Below, piece after piece: positions 1 through 12,989 of a DNA stretch of 64,000 nt. Within the stretch, counting starts at the first letter, position 1, and every line of letters begins with the position of its first letter. The DNA is from Cupriavidus sp. UYMMa02A (lineage in GTDB: Bacteria; Pseudomonadota; Gammaproteobacteria; Burkholderiales; Burkholderiaceae): the NCBI GenBank assembly GCA_001725945.1, contig LRMT01000089.1:1-64000 (forward strand), given 5' to 3'. Below the pieces are notes generated by a model, which was given only the letters and a program-made list of their open reading frames with translations, did not search any database and was not told where the DNA came from. Made by a program: the position numbers and the translations under genes.

Positions 1-1046
1 GACCTGCACTACCGCGGCTATGACATCCTGGACGTCGCCGACGCCTGCGAGTTCGAGGAAATCGCCCACCTGCTGGTCCACGGCAAGCTGCCGAACAAGG
101 CCGAACTGGCCGCCTACAAGACCAAGCTCAAGGCCCTGCGCGGCCTGCCCGCCAACGTCAAGGCCGCCCTGGAATGCGTGCCGGCTTCCGCCCACCCGAT
201 GGACGTGATGCGCACCGGCGTGTCCGTGCTCGGCACCGTGCTGCCCGAGAAGGACGACCACAACACCCCGGCGCGCGCGACATCGCCGACCAGCTGATGG
301 CCAGCCTCGGCTCGATGCTGCTGTACTGGTACCACTACAGCCACAATGGCAAGCGCATCGAAGTGGAAACCGACGACGACACCATCGGCGCCCACTTCCT
401 GCACCTGCTGCACGGCAAGAAGCCGTCGGCGGAGTGGGAACGCGCGATGCATACCTCGCTGATCCTGTACGCGGAGCACGAGTTCAACGCCTCGACCTTC
501 ACCGGCCGCGTGATCGCCGGCACGGGCTCGGACATGCACTCGGCCATCTGCGGCGCGATTGGCGCGCTGCGCGGCCCGAAGCACGGCGGCGCCAATGAAG
601 TGGCCTTCGAGATCCAGAAGCGCTACGACAATGCCGACGAAGCCGAGGCTGACATCCGCCGCCGCGTCGAGAACAAGGAAGTCGTGATCGGCTTCGGTCA
701 TCCGGTGTACACCATTGCCGACCCGCGCAACCAGGTCATCAAGGCAACCGCGCGCGAGCTGTCGAAGGAAGCCGGCTCGATGAAGATGTTCGACATCGCC
801 GAGCGCCTGGAGACCGTGATGTGGGACATCAAGAAGATGTTCCCGAACCTGGACTGGTTCAGCGCCGTGAGCTACCACATGATGGGCGTGCCGACCGCGA
901 TGTTCACGCCGCTGTTCGTGATCGCGCGCACCTCGGGCTGGGCCGCGCATATCATCGAGCAGCGCATCGACAACAAGATCATCCGCCCGAGCGCCAACTA
1001 CACTGGTCCTGAGAACCTGAAGTTCGTGCCGATCGAGAAGCGCTGA
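1..1046 (+). CDS. prpC: 2-methylcitrate synthase, 5' end outside the window
   Basis: Citrate-synthase-family enzyme that condenses propionyl-CoA with oxaloacetate to 2-methylcitrate, the first step of the methylcitrate cycle. The window opens inside the gene, at DLHYRGYDI, roughly residue 37 of a usual 385-residue protein. Family motifs follow in order: [14 protein letters not shown] with the active-site His, and GFGHPVY. The reading frame changes once near 275, where a run of C's is one short (NTP in one frame continues as GARDIAD in another); this looks like a read error. It heads the operon with acnD, prpF and prpD, 90 bases upstream of acnD. Family assignment is firm. Confidence 0.93.
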
Positions 1047-1136
1047 TCACGTTGCGCTGACTGGGGAACGTGGAGCGGGGCGCTTGCGCCCCGCTCAGCG
1101 CCTCCCTGTGCATTACCCCGTATTCCTCCCCACGCC

Positions 1137-3743
1137 ATGAACACTGCATACCGCAAACCACTGCCGGGCACCAAGCTGGATTTCTTCGATGCGCGCGAAG
1201 CCGTTGAGGCAATCCAGCCGGTGCCTATGACAAGCTGCCCTACACGTCGCGCGTGCTGGCCGAGAACCTCGTGCGCCGCTGCGACCCGGCCACGCTGACC
1301 GATTCGCTGAAACAGCTGATCGAGCGCAAGCGCGAGCTGGATTTCCCGTGGTTCCCGGCGCGCGTGGTGTGCCATGACATCCTGGGTCAGACCGCTCTGG
1401 TGGACCTGGCCGGCCTGCGCGACGCCATTGCCGACCAGGGCGGCGACCCTGCCAAGGTCAACCCGGGGGTGCCGGTGCAGCTCATCGTCGACCACTCGCT
1501 GGCCGTGGAATGCGGCGGCTTCGACCCCGACGCGTTCGCCAAGAACCGCGCCATCGAGGATCGCCGCAACGAGGACCGCTTCGACTTCATCAACTGGACC
1601 AAGAAGGCCTTTGAGAACGTCGACGTGATCCCACCGGGCAACGGCATCATGCACCAGATCAACCTGGAGAAGATGTCGCCCGTGATTCACTCGGACAAGG
1701 GCCTGGCCTACCCGGACACGTGCGTGGGCACTGACAGCCACACGCCGCACGTCGACGCGCTGGGTGTGATCGCCATCGGCGTGGGCGGCCTGGAAGCCGA
1801 GAACGTCATGCTGGGCCGCGCGTCGTGGATGCGCCTGCCCGATATCGTCGGCGTCGAGCTGACCGGCAAGCGCCAGCCCGGCATCACCGCCACCGACATC
1901 GTGCTGGCCCTGACCGAGTTCCTGCGCAAGGAAAAGGTCGTCGGCGCGTACCTGGAATTCCGCGGCGAAGGTGCCTCGAGCCTGACGCTCGGCGACCGTG
2001 CCACGATCTCGAACATGGCACCCGAATACGGCGCCACGGCCGCGATGTTCTTCATCGACGGCCAGACGCTGGACTACCTGCGCCTGACCGGCCGCGAAGA
2101 CGAACAGGTCAAGCTGGTCGAGACCTACGCGAAGACTGCGGCCTGTGGGCCGACACGCTGAAGAACGCCGAGTACGAGCGCGTGCTCAACTTCGACCTGT
2201 CGACCGTCGTGCGCAACATGGCCGGCCCGTCGAACCCGCACAAGCGCCTGCCGACCTCGGCCCTGGCCGAACGCGGCATCGCCGTCGACCTGGACAAGGC
2301 CAAGGCGCAGGAAGCCGAAGGGCTGATGCCCGACGCGCCGTAATCATCGCCGCCATCACCAGTTGCACCAACACCAGCAACCCGCGCAACGTGATTGCCG
2401 CCGCGCTGCTCGCGCGCAATGCCACGCGCGCGGCCTGACCCGCAAGCCGTGGGTGAAATCGTCGCTGCGCCGGGATCGAAGGCGGTTGAGCTGTACCTCG
2501 AAGAATCGAAGCTGCTGCCGGACCTGGAAGCGCTCGGCTTTGGCATCGTCGCGTTTGCCTGCACGACCTGCAACGGCATGTCAGGCGCGCTCGATCCGAA
2601 GATCCAGCAGGAGATCATCGACCGCGACCTGTACGCGACGGCTGTGCTGTCAGGCAACCGCAACTTCGACGGCCGCATCCACCCGTACGCCAAGCAGGCC
2701 TTCCTGGCCTCGCCGCCGCTGGTGGTCGCTTACGCCATCGCCGGCACGATGCGCTTCGACATCGAGCGCGATGTGCTGGGCACCGACCAGGACGGCAAGC
2801 CGGTCTACCTGAAGGACATCTGGCCGACCGACGAAGAAATCGACGCGATCGTCGCGAAGAGCGTGAAGCCGGAACAGTTCCGCAAGGTCTACGAGCCGAT
2901 GTTCGCGATCACCGCGCAAAGCGGCGAACAGATCAGCCCGCTGTACGACTGGCGCGCGCAGAGCACGTACATCCGCCGCCCGCCGTACTGGGAAGGCGCG
3001 CTGGCTGGCGAGCGCACCCTCACGGGCCTGCGTCCGCTGGCGGTGCTCGGCGACAACATCACCACCGACCACCTGTCGCCGTCGAATGCCATCATGGCCA
3101 ACAGCGCCGCCGGCGAGTACCTGGCCAAGATGGGCCTGCCGGAGGAGGACTTCAACTCCTACGCAACCCACCGCGGCGACCACCTGACCGCGCAGCGCGC
3201 GACGTTCGCCAATCCGACGCTGATCAATGAAATGGCTGTGGTCGACGGCCAGGTCAAGAAGGGTTCGCTCGCTCGCGTCGAGCCGGAAGGCAAGGTCGTG
3301 CGCATGTGGGAAGCGATCGAGACCTACATGGACCGCAAGCAGCCGCTGATCATCGTTGCGGGTGCCGACTACGGCCAGGGCTCGTCGCGCGATTGGGCAG
3401 CCAAGGGCGTGCGCCTGGCAGGCGTGAGGTGATCGTCGCCGAAGGCTTCGAGCGCATCCACCGCACCAACCTGATCGGCATGGGCGTGCTGCCGCTGGAG
3501 TTCAAGCCGGGCGTGAATCGCCTGACGCTGGGCCTGGACGGCACCGAGACCTACGACGTGACCGGCGAGCGCCAGCCGCGCGCCGACCTGACGCTGGTGA
3601 TCCACCGCCGCAACGGCGAGCGCCTGGAAGTGCCGGTGACCTGCCGCCTGGACAGCGACGAGGAAGTGTCGATCTACGAGGCGGGCGGCGTGCTGCAGCG
3701 CTTCGCGCAGGACTTCCTTGAATCCGCGAAAGCGGCTGCGTAA
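1137..3743 (+). CDS. acnD: Fe/S-dependent 2-methylisocitrate dehydratase AcnD
   Basis: Aconitase-A-type enzyme that dehydrates 2-methylcitrate to a 2-methylaconitate isomer, later fixed by PrpF. The protein starts [17 protein letters not shown]. The [4Fe-4S] ligand motif SCTNTSNP is at about 2365-2390 and the second cysteine pair, CTTCNG, at about 2560. Six single-base losses break the frame, near 1220, 2138, 2335, 2425, 2467 and 3427, each at a duplicated base; correcting them gives 870 residues, the normal size. The C-terminal swivel domain with [13 protein letters not shown] is intact. Six sites at doubled bases argue for read errors rather than gene decay. Confidence 0.92.
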
Positions 3744-3812
3744 GGCAGCAAGATGATGCGGGCGGTGCGGCAACGTACCGCCCGCTGCAGTTTGACGAGG
3801 ACAAAGACTCCC

Positions 3813-5006
3813 ATGGCCCACGTACCCCAGATCAAGATTCCCGCCACCTATATCCGCGGTGGCACCAGCAAGGGCGTGTTCTTCCGCCTGCAGGACCTGC
3901 CCGAAACCGCCCAGGTTCCCGGCAAGGCGCGCGATGCACTGCTGATGCGCGTGATCGGCAGCCCGGACCCGTATGGCAAGCAGATCGATGGCATGGGCGC
4001 AGCCACCTCGAGCACCAGCAAGACGGTGATCATCTCGAAGAGCAGCCGCCCGGACCACGACGTCGACTACCTGTTCGGCCAGGTATCGATCGACCAGCCG
4101 TTCGTCGACTGGAGCGGCAACTGCGGCAACCTGTCGGCAGCGGTCGGCCCGTTTGCGATCAGCGGCGGGCTGGTCGATGGTTCGCGCATCCCGCAGAACG
4201 GCACGGCTGTCGTGCGCGTCTGGCAGGCGAACATCGGCAAGACCATCATCGCCCACGTACCCATCACCAACGGTGAAGTGCAGGAGACCGGTGACTTCGA
4301 ACTGGATGGCGTGACCTTCCCTGCCGCTGAAGTGCAGCTCGAATTCATGGACCCGGCCGCCGACGAAGACGGCGACGGCGGCGGCGCGATGTTCCCGACC
4401 GGCAACCTGGTCGATGACCTCGAAGTGCCGGGCGTCGGCACGTTCAAGGCGACCATGATCAATGCCGGCATCCCGACGATCTTCGTCAACGCGGAAGCCA
4501 TCGGCTACACCGGCACCGAACTGCAGGAAGCCATCAACGGCGACCCGAAGGCGCTGACCATGTTCGAGACCATCCGCGCCTACGGCGCGGTGCGCATGGG
4601 CCTGATTACGAACGTCGATGAGGCTGCCAAGCGCCAGCATACGCCGAAGGTCGCCTTCGTCGCGAAGCCGAAGGACTATGTCGCGTCCAGCGGCAAGCCG
4701 GTGAGTGCCGGTGACGTGGACCTGCTGGTACGCGCGCTGTCGATGGGCAAGCTGCACCACGCCATGATGGGCACGGCGGCAGTCGCCATCGGTACCGCGG
4801 CGGCCATTCCGGGTACGCTGGTCAATCTGGCGGCGGGCGGCGGCGAACGCAATGCGGTCCGCTTCGGCCATCCTTCCGGTACCCTGCGTGTTGGCGCGGA
4901 AGCCAGCCAGGTCAACGGCGACTGGACGGTCACCAAGGCCATCATGAGCCGCAGCGCCCGAGTGCTGATGGAAGGCTGGGTGCGCGTACCGGGCGACGCC
5001 TTCTGA
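3813..5006 (+). CDS. prpF: 2-methylaconitate cis-trans isomerase PrpF
   Basis: Isomerase that works with AcnD to convert the trans product into the substrate for the aconitase step. It has the two-lobed diaminopimelate-epimerase-like fold of the family: YIRGGTSKG at residues 13-21 and the SGNCGN motif, with a candidate catalytic Cys, near residue 105. The 397-residue frame is unbroken. The ATG at 3813 is chosen over an upstream in-frame codon because the family begins at about [17 protein letters not shown]. It lies 69 bases after acnD and 47 before prpD, so probably one transcript. Confidence 0.95.
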   Translation: MAHVPQIKIPATYIRGGTSKGVFFRLQDLPETAQVPGKARDALLMRVIGSPDPYGKQIDGMGAATSSTSKTVIISKSSRPDHDVDYLFGQVSIDQPFVDWSGNCGNLSAAVGPFAISGGLVDGSRIPQNGTAVVRVWQANIGKTIIAHVPITNGEVQETGDFELDGVTFPAAEVQLEFMDPAADEDGDGGGAMFPTGNLVDDLEVPGVGTFKATMINAGIPTIFVNAEAIGYTGTELQEAINGDPKALTMFETIRAYGAVRMGLITNVDEAAKRQHTPKVAFVAKPKDYVASSGKPVSAGDVDLLVRALSMGKLHHAMMGTAAVAIGTAAAIPGTLVNLAAGGGERNAVRFGHPSGTLRVGAEASQVNGDWTVTKAIMSRSARVLMEGWVRVPGDAF

Positions 5007-5053
5007 ATCGAAGCGGCCTCACCGGGCCGCTTCTGACCCTTGCCGGAGGCGAC

Positions 5054-6495
5054 ATGCTGTCAGCCGGACGCCCCGACCCGGACCAGGTCCTGGTCGATAT
5101 TGCCGACTACGTGACGCAATACGAGGTCAGCAGCGGCCTGGCCTATGACACGGCCCGGCTGTGTTTGATCGACACGCTAGGCTGCGGGCTGGAAGCCCTC
5201 TCCTATCCAGCCTGCACCAAGTTGCTGGGCCCGCTCGTGCCCGGCACCATCGTTCCCAACGGCGCCAGAGTGCCCGGCACCCAGTTCCAGCTCGATCCCG
5301 TGCAGGCAGCCTTCAACATCGGCACGATGATCCGGTGGCTGGACTTCAATGACACCTGGCTCGCCGCCGAATGGGGACACCCGTCCGACAACCTCGGCGG
5401 CATCCTGGCCACCGCGGACTGGATATCGCGCACCAACCTCGCGGCCGGCCGCAAGCCGCTGACGATGAAGGACGTGCTCACGGCCATGATCAAGGCCCAC
5501 GAGATCCAGGGCTGCATTGCGCTGGAGAACGCGTTCAACAAGGTTGGCCTGGACCACGTGGTGCTGGTCAAGGTGGCGTCTACGGCCGTGGTAGCGCAGC
5601 TGCTCGGCCTGTCTTACGATGAGATCATCAATGCGCTGTCGCTCGCGTGGGTCGACGGCCAGAGCCTGCGCACCTACCGCCACGCGCCCAATACCGGCAG
5701 CCGCAAGAGCTGGGCCGCCGGCGACGCCACCAGCCGCGCGTGCGGCTCGCGTTGATGGCCCGGACCGGCGAGATGGGGTACCCCTCGGCGCTGACGGCGA
5801 AGACCTGGGGCTTCTACGACGTGCTGTTCAAGGGGCAGCCGTTCCGGTTCCAACGACCTTACGGCTCGTATGTGATGGAGAACGTGCTGTTCAAGATCGC
5901 CTATCCGGCCGAATTCCACGCGCAGACCGCGGTGGAAGCCGCCATGTCGCTGCACGGCCAGCTTGACGCGCTTGGCAAGTCGGCCGACCACATCCGGGCC
6001 GTGACCATCCGCACGCATGAAGCCTGCCTGCGCATCATCGACAAGCAGGGGCCGCTCGCGAACCCGGCGGACCGCGACCACTGTATCCAGTACATGGTGG
6101 CCGTGCCGCTGCTGTTCGGCCACCTCACGGCCGAGGACTATGAGGATGACGTCGCCGGGGATCCGCGCATCGACCTGCTGCGCGCCTGCATTACCTGCGT
6201 GGAGGATCCTGCGCTCACGGCGGACTACCACGACCCCGGCAAGCGCGCCATCGCCAACGGTCTGACAGTGGAGCTCGACGACGGCACGGTGCTGCCTGAA
6301 GTCCTTGTCGAGTACCCGCTTGGCCACCAGCGCCGCCGCGCCGAGGGGACCCCGTTGCTGATCGAGAAGTTCAGGACCAACCTGGGCCGTCGCTTCCCGC
6401 CGCGCCAGCAGGATGCCATCCTGTCCGTGTCACTCGACCAAGCCCGGCTGGATCAGACGCCCGTGCATGAATACGTCGATTTGTATGTGATTTGA
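5054..6495 (+). CDS. prpD: 2-methylcitrate dehydratase PrpD (MmgE/PrpD family)
   Basis: Cofactor-independent 2-methylcitrate dehydratase. The start ATG at 5054 follows GGAGG at good spacing. The MmgE/PrpD signature [17 protein letters not shown] lies at about residues 96-112. One frame change near 5738 (a C pair reduced to one) splits the gene; restored length is 480 residues, the family norm. Because AcnD plus PrpF already perform this dehydration, the operon appears to hold two routes for the same step. Last gene of the operon; a hairpin follows at 6510. Confidence 0.92.
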
Positions 6496-6509
6496 GTTAT
6501 CAACTTGCA

Positions 6510-6536
6510 AGGGTCATGCCGAATCGGCATAACCCT
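6510..6536 (+). terminator. Hairpin downstream of prpD
   Basis: An inverted repeat (AGGGT-ATGCCG / CGGCAT-ACCCT with one mismatch and a 3-base loop) lies 15 bases after the prpD stop. There is no T-tract, so it may be a weak terminator or a 3'-end stabilising hairpin. Confidence 0.4.
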
Positions 6537-6575
6537 GGTATCTCCTATCGCGCGGCAATTTCTCCTGCCTTATAG

Positions 6576-7817
<1,242 letters not shown>

Positions 7818-7856
7818 GCCTGCGCGCTAACCCCTCTTTGTGCTGGTAGTAAGTTG

Positions 7857-7885
7857 AGCGCACCGGGAAGCCGGTGCGCTTTTTT
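7857..7885 (+). terminator. Rho-independent terminator after the asparaginase gene
   Basis: A perfect 10-bp stem AGCGCACCGG / CCGGTGCGCT with a GAAG loop is followed by a run of T's. It sits between two convergent genes and may serve both. Confidence 0.9.
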
Positions 7886-7962
7886 GTTTGGTGTCGCGCT
7901 TGTCGGTTAATTGCGTTAATTGGCCTATCTGCGGTCCTGAGCATTAAGGGCTTGCCAAGCCC

Positions 7963-8407
7963 TTACCCGAACATCGTGCTGCTCATCAGCGCTTTCGCCA
8001 CCAGCGTGCCGCCGTCCCGTTCCTCGGCATACACCTCGACATCGCTGACCACCTGCCGGCGGCCTCGGCGTACCACGGTCGCGACGGCGCGAAGGCCGGC
8101 ACCGTTCGCTGGCGCCAGGTACTGGATGGTCAGGGAACCGGTCGCTCCACCCTTGACCTGCTCCGGATCGGCGCCAGAAGCCGCAGCCGCCGCCCCGGCG
8201 ATGTCGATCAACGTTGCAATGACGCCGCCATGGACCATGTTGCCGACCGTGATGTTCTCGGGGCTGAATGGCAACACCAGCTCGACGTGTTCCGGCTTCA
8301 GCACATCGAGCTGTACGCCGAGCGCGGGCGACCGGGGAGCCTATCAGTACGTCTAGCACCATGCGGCGCATGCTCGGGTGGGTCACGGCGGGGGCAGCTT
8401 CTCGCAT
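7963..8407 (-). CDS. PaaI/hotdog-fold thioesterase
   Basis: Hotdog-fold acyl-CoA thioesterase of the PaaI group. The motif VHGGVIATLIDIAG contains the usual HGG and the acidic residue two turns later. The start ATG at 8407 follows AGGAG. Near 8325 the frame changes in a way that fits one extra C rather than a missing one; corrected length is about 147 residues. The substrate cannot be told from sequence. It is convergent with the asparaginase gene. Confidence 0.82.
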
Positions 8408-8567
8408 GTCTGGCTCCTATGGGTCGTTCGTCGATGGAAGAAGCGTACCGGGGCATGGCGTATCCGCTCAACGACCTCGGAGGTAATCGGAACAATTCGA
8501 GACCGAACTGGCAGCAAGTGCCGCCACATGGCGGGCCGTGAATCCCGGAGCCTCCGGGTAGGCCGTT

Positions 8568-8573
8568 TATAAT
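8568..8573 (+). promoter_or_regulatory. -10 element upstream of the DUF1289 gene
   Basis: A perfect TATAAT lies 30 bases before the next start codon. No good -35 hexamer is visible; a short GC-rich inverted repeat (CCCGGAG / CTCCGGG) occupies that position. Confidence 0.45.
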
Positions 8574-8602
8574 GCCGGACTGCCAGTTCCTCCCGCTCCT
8601 GC

Positions 8603-8845
8603 ATGTCGTCCTCCCCCTCAGATTCCGTCTTGCCCGCCGTCCAGTCCGACGCCACGGGACTGGCTGACCGCCCTGACAGCCCCTGCATCGGCATCTGCTC
8701 GACGCTGTTCGACGAGATCTGCCAGGGCTGCGGACGCACCGCGGCCGAAGTCAGCAACTGGGTATTCCTGAGCGATGCCGAGAAGCAGGCAGTCTGGGAA
8801 CGCATCACCCGCGAGGGAACGGCCCGGCGCTTCCGCCAGGGCTGA
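8603..8845 (+). CDS. DUF1289 cysteine-rich small protein
   Basis: 80-residue member of DUF1289. The family core is complete: SPCIGICS, then CQGCGRT, then a Trp (EVSNW). The four cysteines are arranged as if to bind iron-sulfur or zinc, but the function is not established. The frame is unbroken. It overlaps no neighbour and has its own likely -10 box. Confidence 0.85.
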   Translation: MSSSPSDSVLPAVQSDATGLADRPDSPCIGICSTLFDEICQGCGRTAAEVSNWVFLSDAEKQAVWERITREGTARRFRQG

Positions 8846-8860
8846 ACTGGTCCGGCGGCG

Positions 8861-9584
8861 TCACCCGCCGGCCAGGCGCTTTTCCATGTCTTCGACCTCG
8901 TGCCGCGCCAAGCGCTGGCTTGCCAGCTTGCGCCAGCTCTCGGCCAGCGGCGGCAATTCCGCCATATCCGACAATGCCACGTAGTTCAGCCGATCAACGT
9001 ACAGCACACGCAGCAGGCGTGCCAGGCTCCAGTCCGGATACGGGCGGCTGACCAGCGCCAGCGGATCGCCGGCGCGCAGTTCGCCCTCTTCCAGCACACG
9101 GTAGTACCAGCCTGTACGCAGGCTCTGCTGCACCGCGCGCGACATGCCCGCGTGGCCGAACCGGTGGTTGAGCTTCCAGCACGGTTGCCGTGCTTGTGAC
9201 ACCTCCACCAACGCCGTGCCAAGGCGAAAGCAGTCGCCAATGCAGACGTCGGCCTCGGTCAGCCCCGTCGTGCTCAGGTTTTCTCCAAAGCGCCGGGGGC
9301 GGAAAGGATAGTGCGAGCCTGCGGCGAAGTTTCCGCGAGCTCAGCGAGCACGCCGGGTAATGGTCATACGCGTAGTGATGCAGCGCCTTTTCCGGACCGC
9401 CGTGGTGCTTTGGATCGCCTTGGCCATCGCCGGCCAGCCCGAGCGCTGTCACCGGCACGGGGCCGGTCGTTGGCCGTTTGTCGATGCCACTAGGCAAGCC
9501 TTTCGGGCCGAACGGGCGAACCTGGCCAATCAGGACCGCATCGACAGCGACTTCAGGGAAGGCGGGCAAGGATGGCTGGCTCAC
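8861..9584 (-). CDS. MOSC-domain protein (YiiM type)
   Basis: MOSC proteins are sulfur-carrier domains related to molybdenum-cofactor sulfurase; the YiiM group is linked to detoxification of hydroxylated purines. Seen here: the N-terminal motif KHHGGPEKALHHY near residue 60 and, further on, ENLSTTGLTEADVCIGD, typical of the domain. Two frame changes near 9352 and 9291 (short runs) interrupt it; restored length is 241 residues. The GTG start overlaps the stop of the amidotransferase gene by four bases (GTGA), so the two are probably translationally coupled. Confidence 0.85.
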
Positions 9585-10298
9585 AGCCCTGCCTCATCCA
9601 GCCAGCGTGCGAACATGCGCCGCCCGGCCGCCGCGACGCCTTGGCCGATTTCCGCGGTACGGGCTCGGATGGCGCGCGGGTCGATTCCCGCCTTGCCAAG
9701 CTCCACCGTATGGCCGATCAGCCAGGCTTCGATATCGCGCGGCAGCACTTCGGGATGGAACTGCAGGGCCAGCACCTGCTTGCCGATCGCATAGGCCTGG
9801 TGGGGCACGGCGGCGGTGGACGCCAGCAGCTCGGCACCCTCGGGCAGGTCGAACGTGTCGCCGTGCCAGTGCAGGACTTCCCAGTTGGCGCCCGCCAGTT
9901 CCGCCAGTGCGGAATCGCGCCCACGTGCAGTCGGGACGATCGGGGCCCAGCCGATCTCACGGGTTCCCGGATAGACGCGTGCGCCGCAAGCGCGTGCAAT
10001 CAGCTGCGCGCCGAGACAAACCCCGATCACCTTGCACCGCGGCAAGGCGCGCGCGAATCAGCGCGATTTCCTGCTCCAGCCAAGGATAGGCTTCGGTCTC
10101 GTACACGCCGATCGGCCCGCCAAGCACCAGCAGCAGGTCCGGCGTATCGTCTGCAATGGGTTGCAGGTCATCCACGCCAGCCTGGAACACCTGCAGCGCA
10201 TGGCCGCGCGCGCGCAGCGCTTCGGCAATCACGCCGCCGTGCTCGAAGGCGACGTGCTGGATGATGTGGGTGGTACGCGAGGGGGTGGTCGTTGCCAT
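9581..10298 (-). CDS. Class I glutamine amidotransferase-like protein
   Basis: Stand-alone GATase1 domain of the GMP-synthase-glutaminase-like group. The nucleophile elbow GVCLGAQ and the C-terminal FHPEV (His and Glu of the triad) are both present. ATG 10298 follows AGGAG. The frame changes near 10040, just before the nucleophile; it fits one extra base or two missing ones. Length is about 239 residues. It is coupled to the MOSC gene. No synthetase partner is adjacent, so the acceptor is unknown. Confidence 0.85.
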
Positions 10299-10366
10299 GC
10301 GCGGCTCCTGCCGAGGGAATGGCCCGAAATGGTACCGCCATTCGGCTAAGGACGTCCGGCGCGTGG

Positions 10367-12855
10367 CTATTTGCCGCGCCCTGCCCCTTCCCGTGCCTTC
10401 GCCGGTTGGAGCACCAGCGTGTCGAACGGTTCGCGCACCGGCTCCCGCCTGCCCGTGAGCGTGATGTACTCGACCGCCGCCCACTTGCCGGTCCAGTCAC
10501 GGTAGTTGGGCGACACCGGATTGCCCGACTGCCCGGTCGAATCCATGAAGCGCGAGTCATCCAGGTCCGCCAGGTCATAAAGCGCTCGCAGACTGGCGGC
10601 ATGCGTGCTCTCGAACGGCGCCTGCTCGTCGCGCAGGTTGTTGCGGCCGACGTGACGGTATAGGTATCGCCTCCGGTCGGCACGCGCAGGTTGAACAAAC
10701 CCGACAGGTACGGCTGCTTGCCGAACGGCTTGTGCTCGGAGCGGGCCGCGTGCGCCTTGCCCCAGCGCCACTTGCCCGCGTTGTCGCCATAGCGCCGCGA
10801 CAGGTCGGCAATCGCGAGCGTCCACGCGTCCGCTACAGCATCGGCGCAGGATTCGTGCTCGGTCGTATCCGACTTGTCGCACCAGAAACTGCCGAGCGAT
10901 CCCGGGCCGGACGGATTGCGCAGGATATTCAGCATCGGCTGCTGGACGTTGCGCTGCTCCCACATGCGCGGGAACAGTGCCTCGCCCACCTTGTCTTCGA
11001 ACAGACGGCGCGACAGTTCGCGCAGCCAGGCGGAAATCACCAGAGGTTCGGCGGACCCGGCATCCATCGTGCCGTCCCAGTTGCGCAGCGCATCGAACAA
11101 CTCGCGCTCGCGCTCCGGCCGCGACTTGTCGCTGGCTACCGGCGATGCCAGCAGCAACGGCAGGATATCGCGCACGGCCAGCGAGACCACATCCTTCTGG
11201 ATCGTGCCGAACGACGCGAAGGTGTGGCGCGGCGTGGCATCGAGCAGCGAGCGGATGCGCTGGTAGCGGTATGGCACGGTCCATTCGCTGGTGAGGAAGT
11301 ACGGATAGTCCGGCCCCACGATACGCTGGTTCGCGGTCACGATGACGCCATTGGGCGGGTTGTAGGCACGCGGCAGGTGCTCGAACGGAATGAAGCCGTT
11401 CCAGTCATAGCGCGCATCCCATCCCGGCGCAGGGGCCAGCCCCTTGAGGTCGTTGTCGGCGCGGCGCAGCGGAATGCGTCCCGGCGCGATGAAGCCGATA
11501 TTGCCATCGACATCGGCATAGACCATGTTCTGCTGGGGCGCGTGGAAGTCCCGCAGCGCCTGCGTGAAACTGGCCCAGTCCGTCGCGAGGTTCAGCTTCA
11601 GGCTGGCCTGGAACGTGCGATCGTCGGGGCGCAGCGCGGTCCATTGGAAGGCCACGACGTAACGCGCGCCCAGTGGCGACGCGGCATTGGCGACGGGCTC
11701 AGACGCATCGGAGATGACCGGACCATGGCGCGTCTCACGCACGGTCAGGACCACGTCCGCAGCGCCTTTGACGTGGATGGTCTCGGTACGCGTCACGAAT
11801 GCGGCCCAGCCGTCCGGCGTCTGGTAGGTGTCGGAGCTGCCCGGTTGCAGTCGTTCGAGGAACAGGTCCTGCACGTCCGGTGCGGTATTGGTGAAGCCCC
11901 AGGCAATGCGCGCGTTATGGCCCAGCACGACCAGCGGCGCGCCGGGCAGCGTCGCGCCGGTTACGTCCAGTCCCGGCGCCTGAAGATGGGCCAGATACCA
12001 CAGTGCCGGCGCCTGCAGGCCGAGGTGCGGGTCGTTGGCCAGCATCGGCTTGCCCGATTGCGTATGCGCGCCCGATACGACCCAGTTGTTCGATCCCATC
12101 CCCTCCACATAGCTGGGCGGCGCCATGTCGCCGACACGGGCCAGCGCCGAGGCCAGCGGTGCGAGATGGCGGTACAGGCTGCCGTAATCGAGCGTGCGCA
12201 CCGGCCGCTCGCCCGGATACGGCGCCAGCAATTCACTGATGCGTGCAGTCGGCAATACCTGCGACAGCGCCATGCGCAGCGTTTCCTGGGTCCAGTTGCC
12301 GCCAAGGTCCCATGCCATCATGGTCTGCCAGCCCAGCGTATCAGCGGGCTCCCAGTGTTCGGGGCGGGTCTGCAGGAGCAGGAACTCCGGCGGAAGCGGT
12401 CCCTTGCGCTGATCGATATAGGCGTTCACGCCGGCGGCGTACGCCTGCAGCGCCGCGCGCGTGTCGGGTTCGAGCTGCGCGAAAATGGCCTCGGCATTGC
12501 GGCGCACGCCGAGCGTACGCAGGAAGCGGTCGGTATCGAGCGCCTTGGGGCCAAGAATCTCGGCGAGGCGCCCGGCCACGATGCGCTTGTTCATCTGCAT
12601 TTGCCACAAGCGGTCCTGCGCATGCACGAAGCCCATGGCGTAATACGCGTCCAGGCGCGAAGCCGCGCGGATATGCGGTACGGCATTGCGGTCGCGCACG
12701 ATGGTGACGCGTCCCTGCAATCCCGGCACCGTCAACGTGCCCGCCGTCTGCGGCTGCGATGCCTGCCGGTACCAGATATAGCCGCCCGCCAGCGCTGCTG
12801 GCGAGACCAGTAACAGCGTCGCCACCAGCCAGGCCAGCCATCGAAACCAGCGCAT
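10367..12855 (-). CDS. Penicillin acylase family protein (Ntn hydrolase)
   Basis: Exported N-terminal-nucleophile hydrolase of peptidase family S45, possibly acting on N-acyl amino acids or acyl-homoserine lactones. A hydrophobic segment at residues 4-22 serves as signal or anchor. The autoprocessing site is GSNNW with Ser255 as the expected nucleophile of the beta chain. ATG 12855 is preferred over the GTG seven codons upstream because that codon sits in the ribosome binding site AGGGAGA. One frame change near 10655; restored length 829 residues, normal for the family. Confidence 0.88.
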
Positions 12856-12929
12856 CTGTCGTCTCCCTGATCGCACTTATCGCACTTTGTTTGGTGGCAA
12901 TTATCGCCACGAATGCGTTCAAATAAGAA

Positions 12930-12953
12930 GCCCCGCATGCTGCCATGCGGGGC
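12930..12953 (-). terminator. Terminator after the aldehyde dehydrogenase gene
   Basis: A perfect 10-bp stem (GCCCCGCATG / CATGCGGGGC, 4-base loop) is followed on the minus strand by a T-rich stretch TTCTTATTT. It separates the aldehyde dehydrogenase gene from the acylase gene, which therefore probably has its own promoter. Confidence 0.75.
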
Positions 12954-12989
12954 CTTGCTCCGGAATGCCCGATATGCCCGACCGCGCGA

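Noticed and set aside
114-950. Long open frame opposite prpC
   Set aside because: Mirror image of a high-GC coding strand; low-complexity His/Arg/Ala composition and no ribosome site.
3369-4871. 500-codon open frame opposite prpF
   Set aside because: Composition typical of antisense to GC-rich genes; prpF on the other strand has full family motifs and an unbroken frame.
10732-12813. 693-codon open frame opposite the acylase gene
   Set aside because: Same antisense effect; no recognisable domain.
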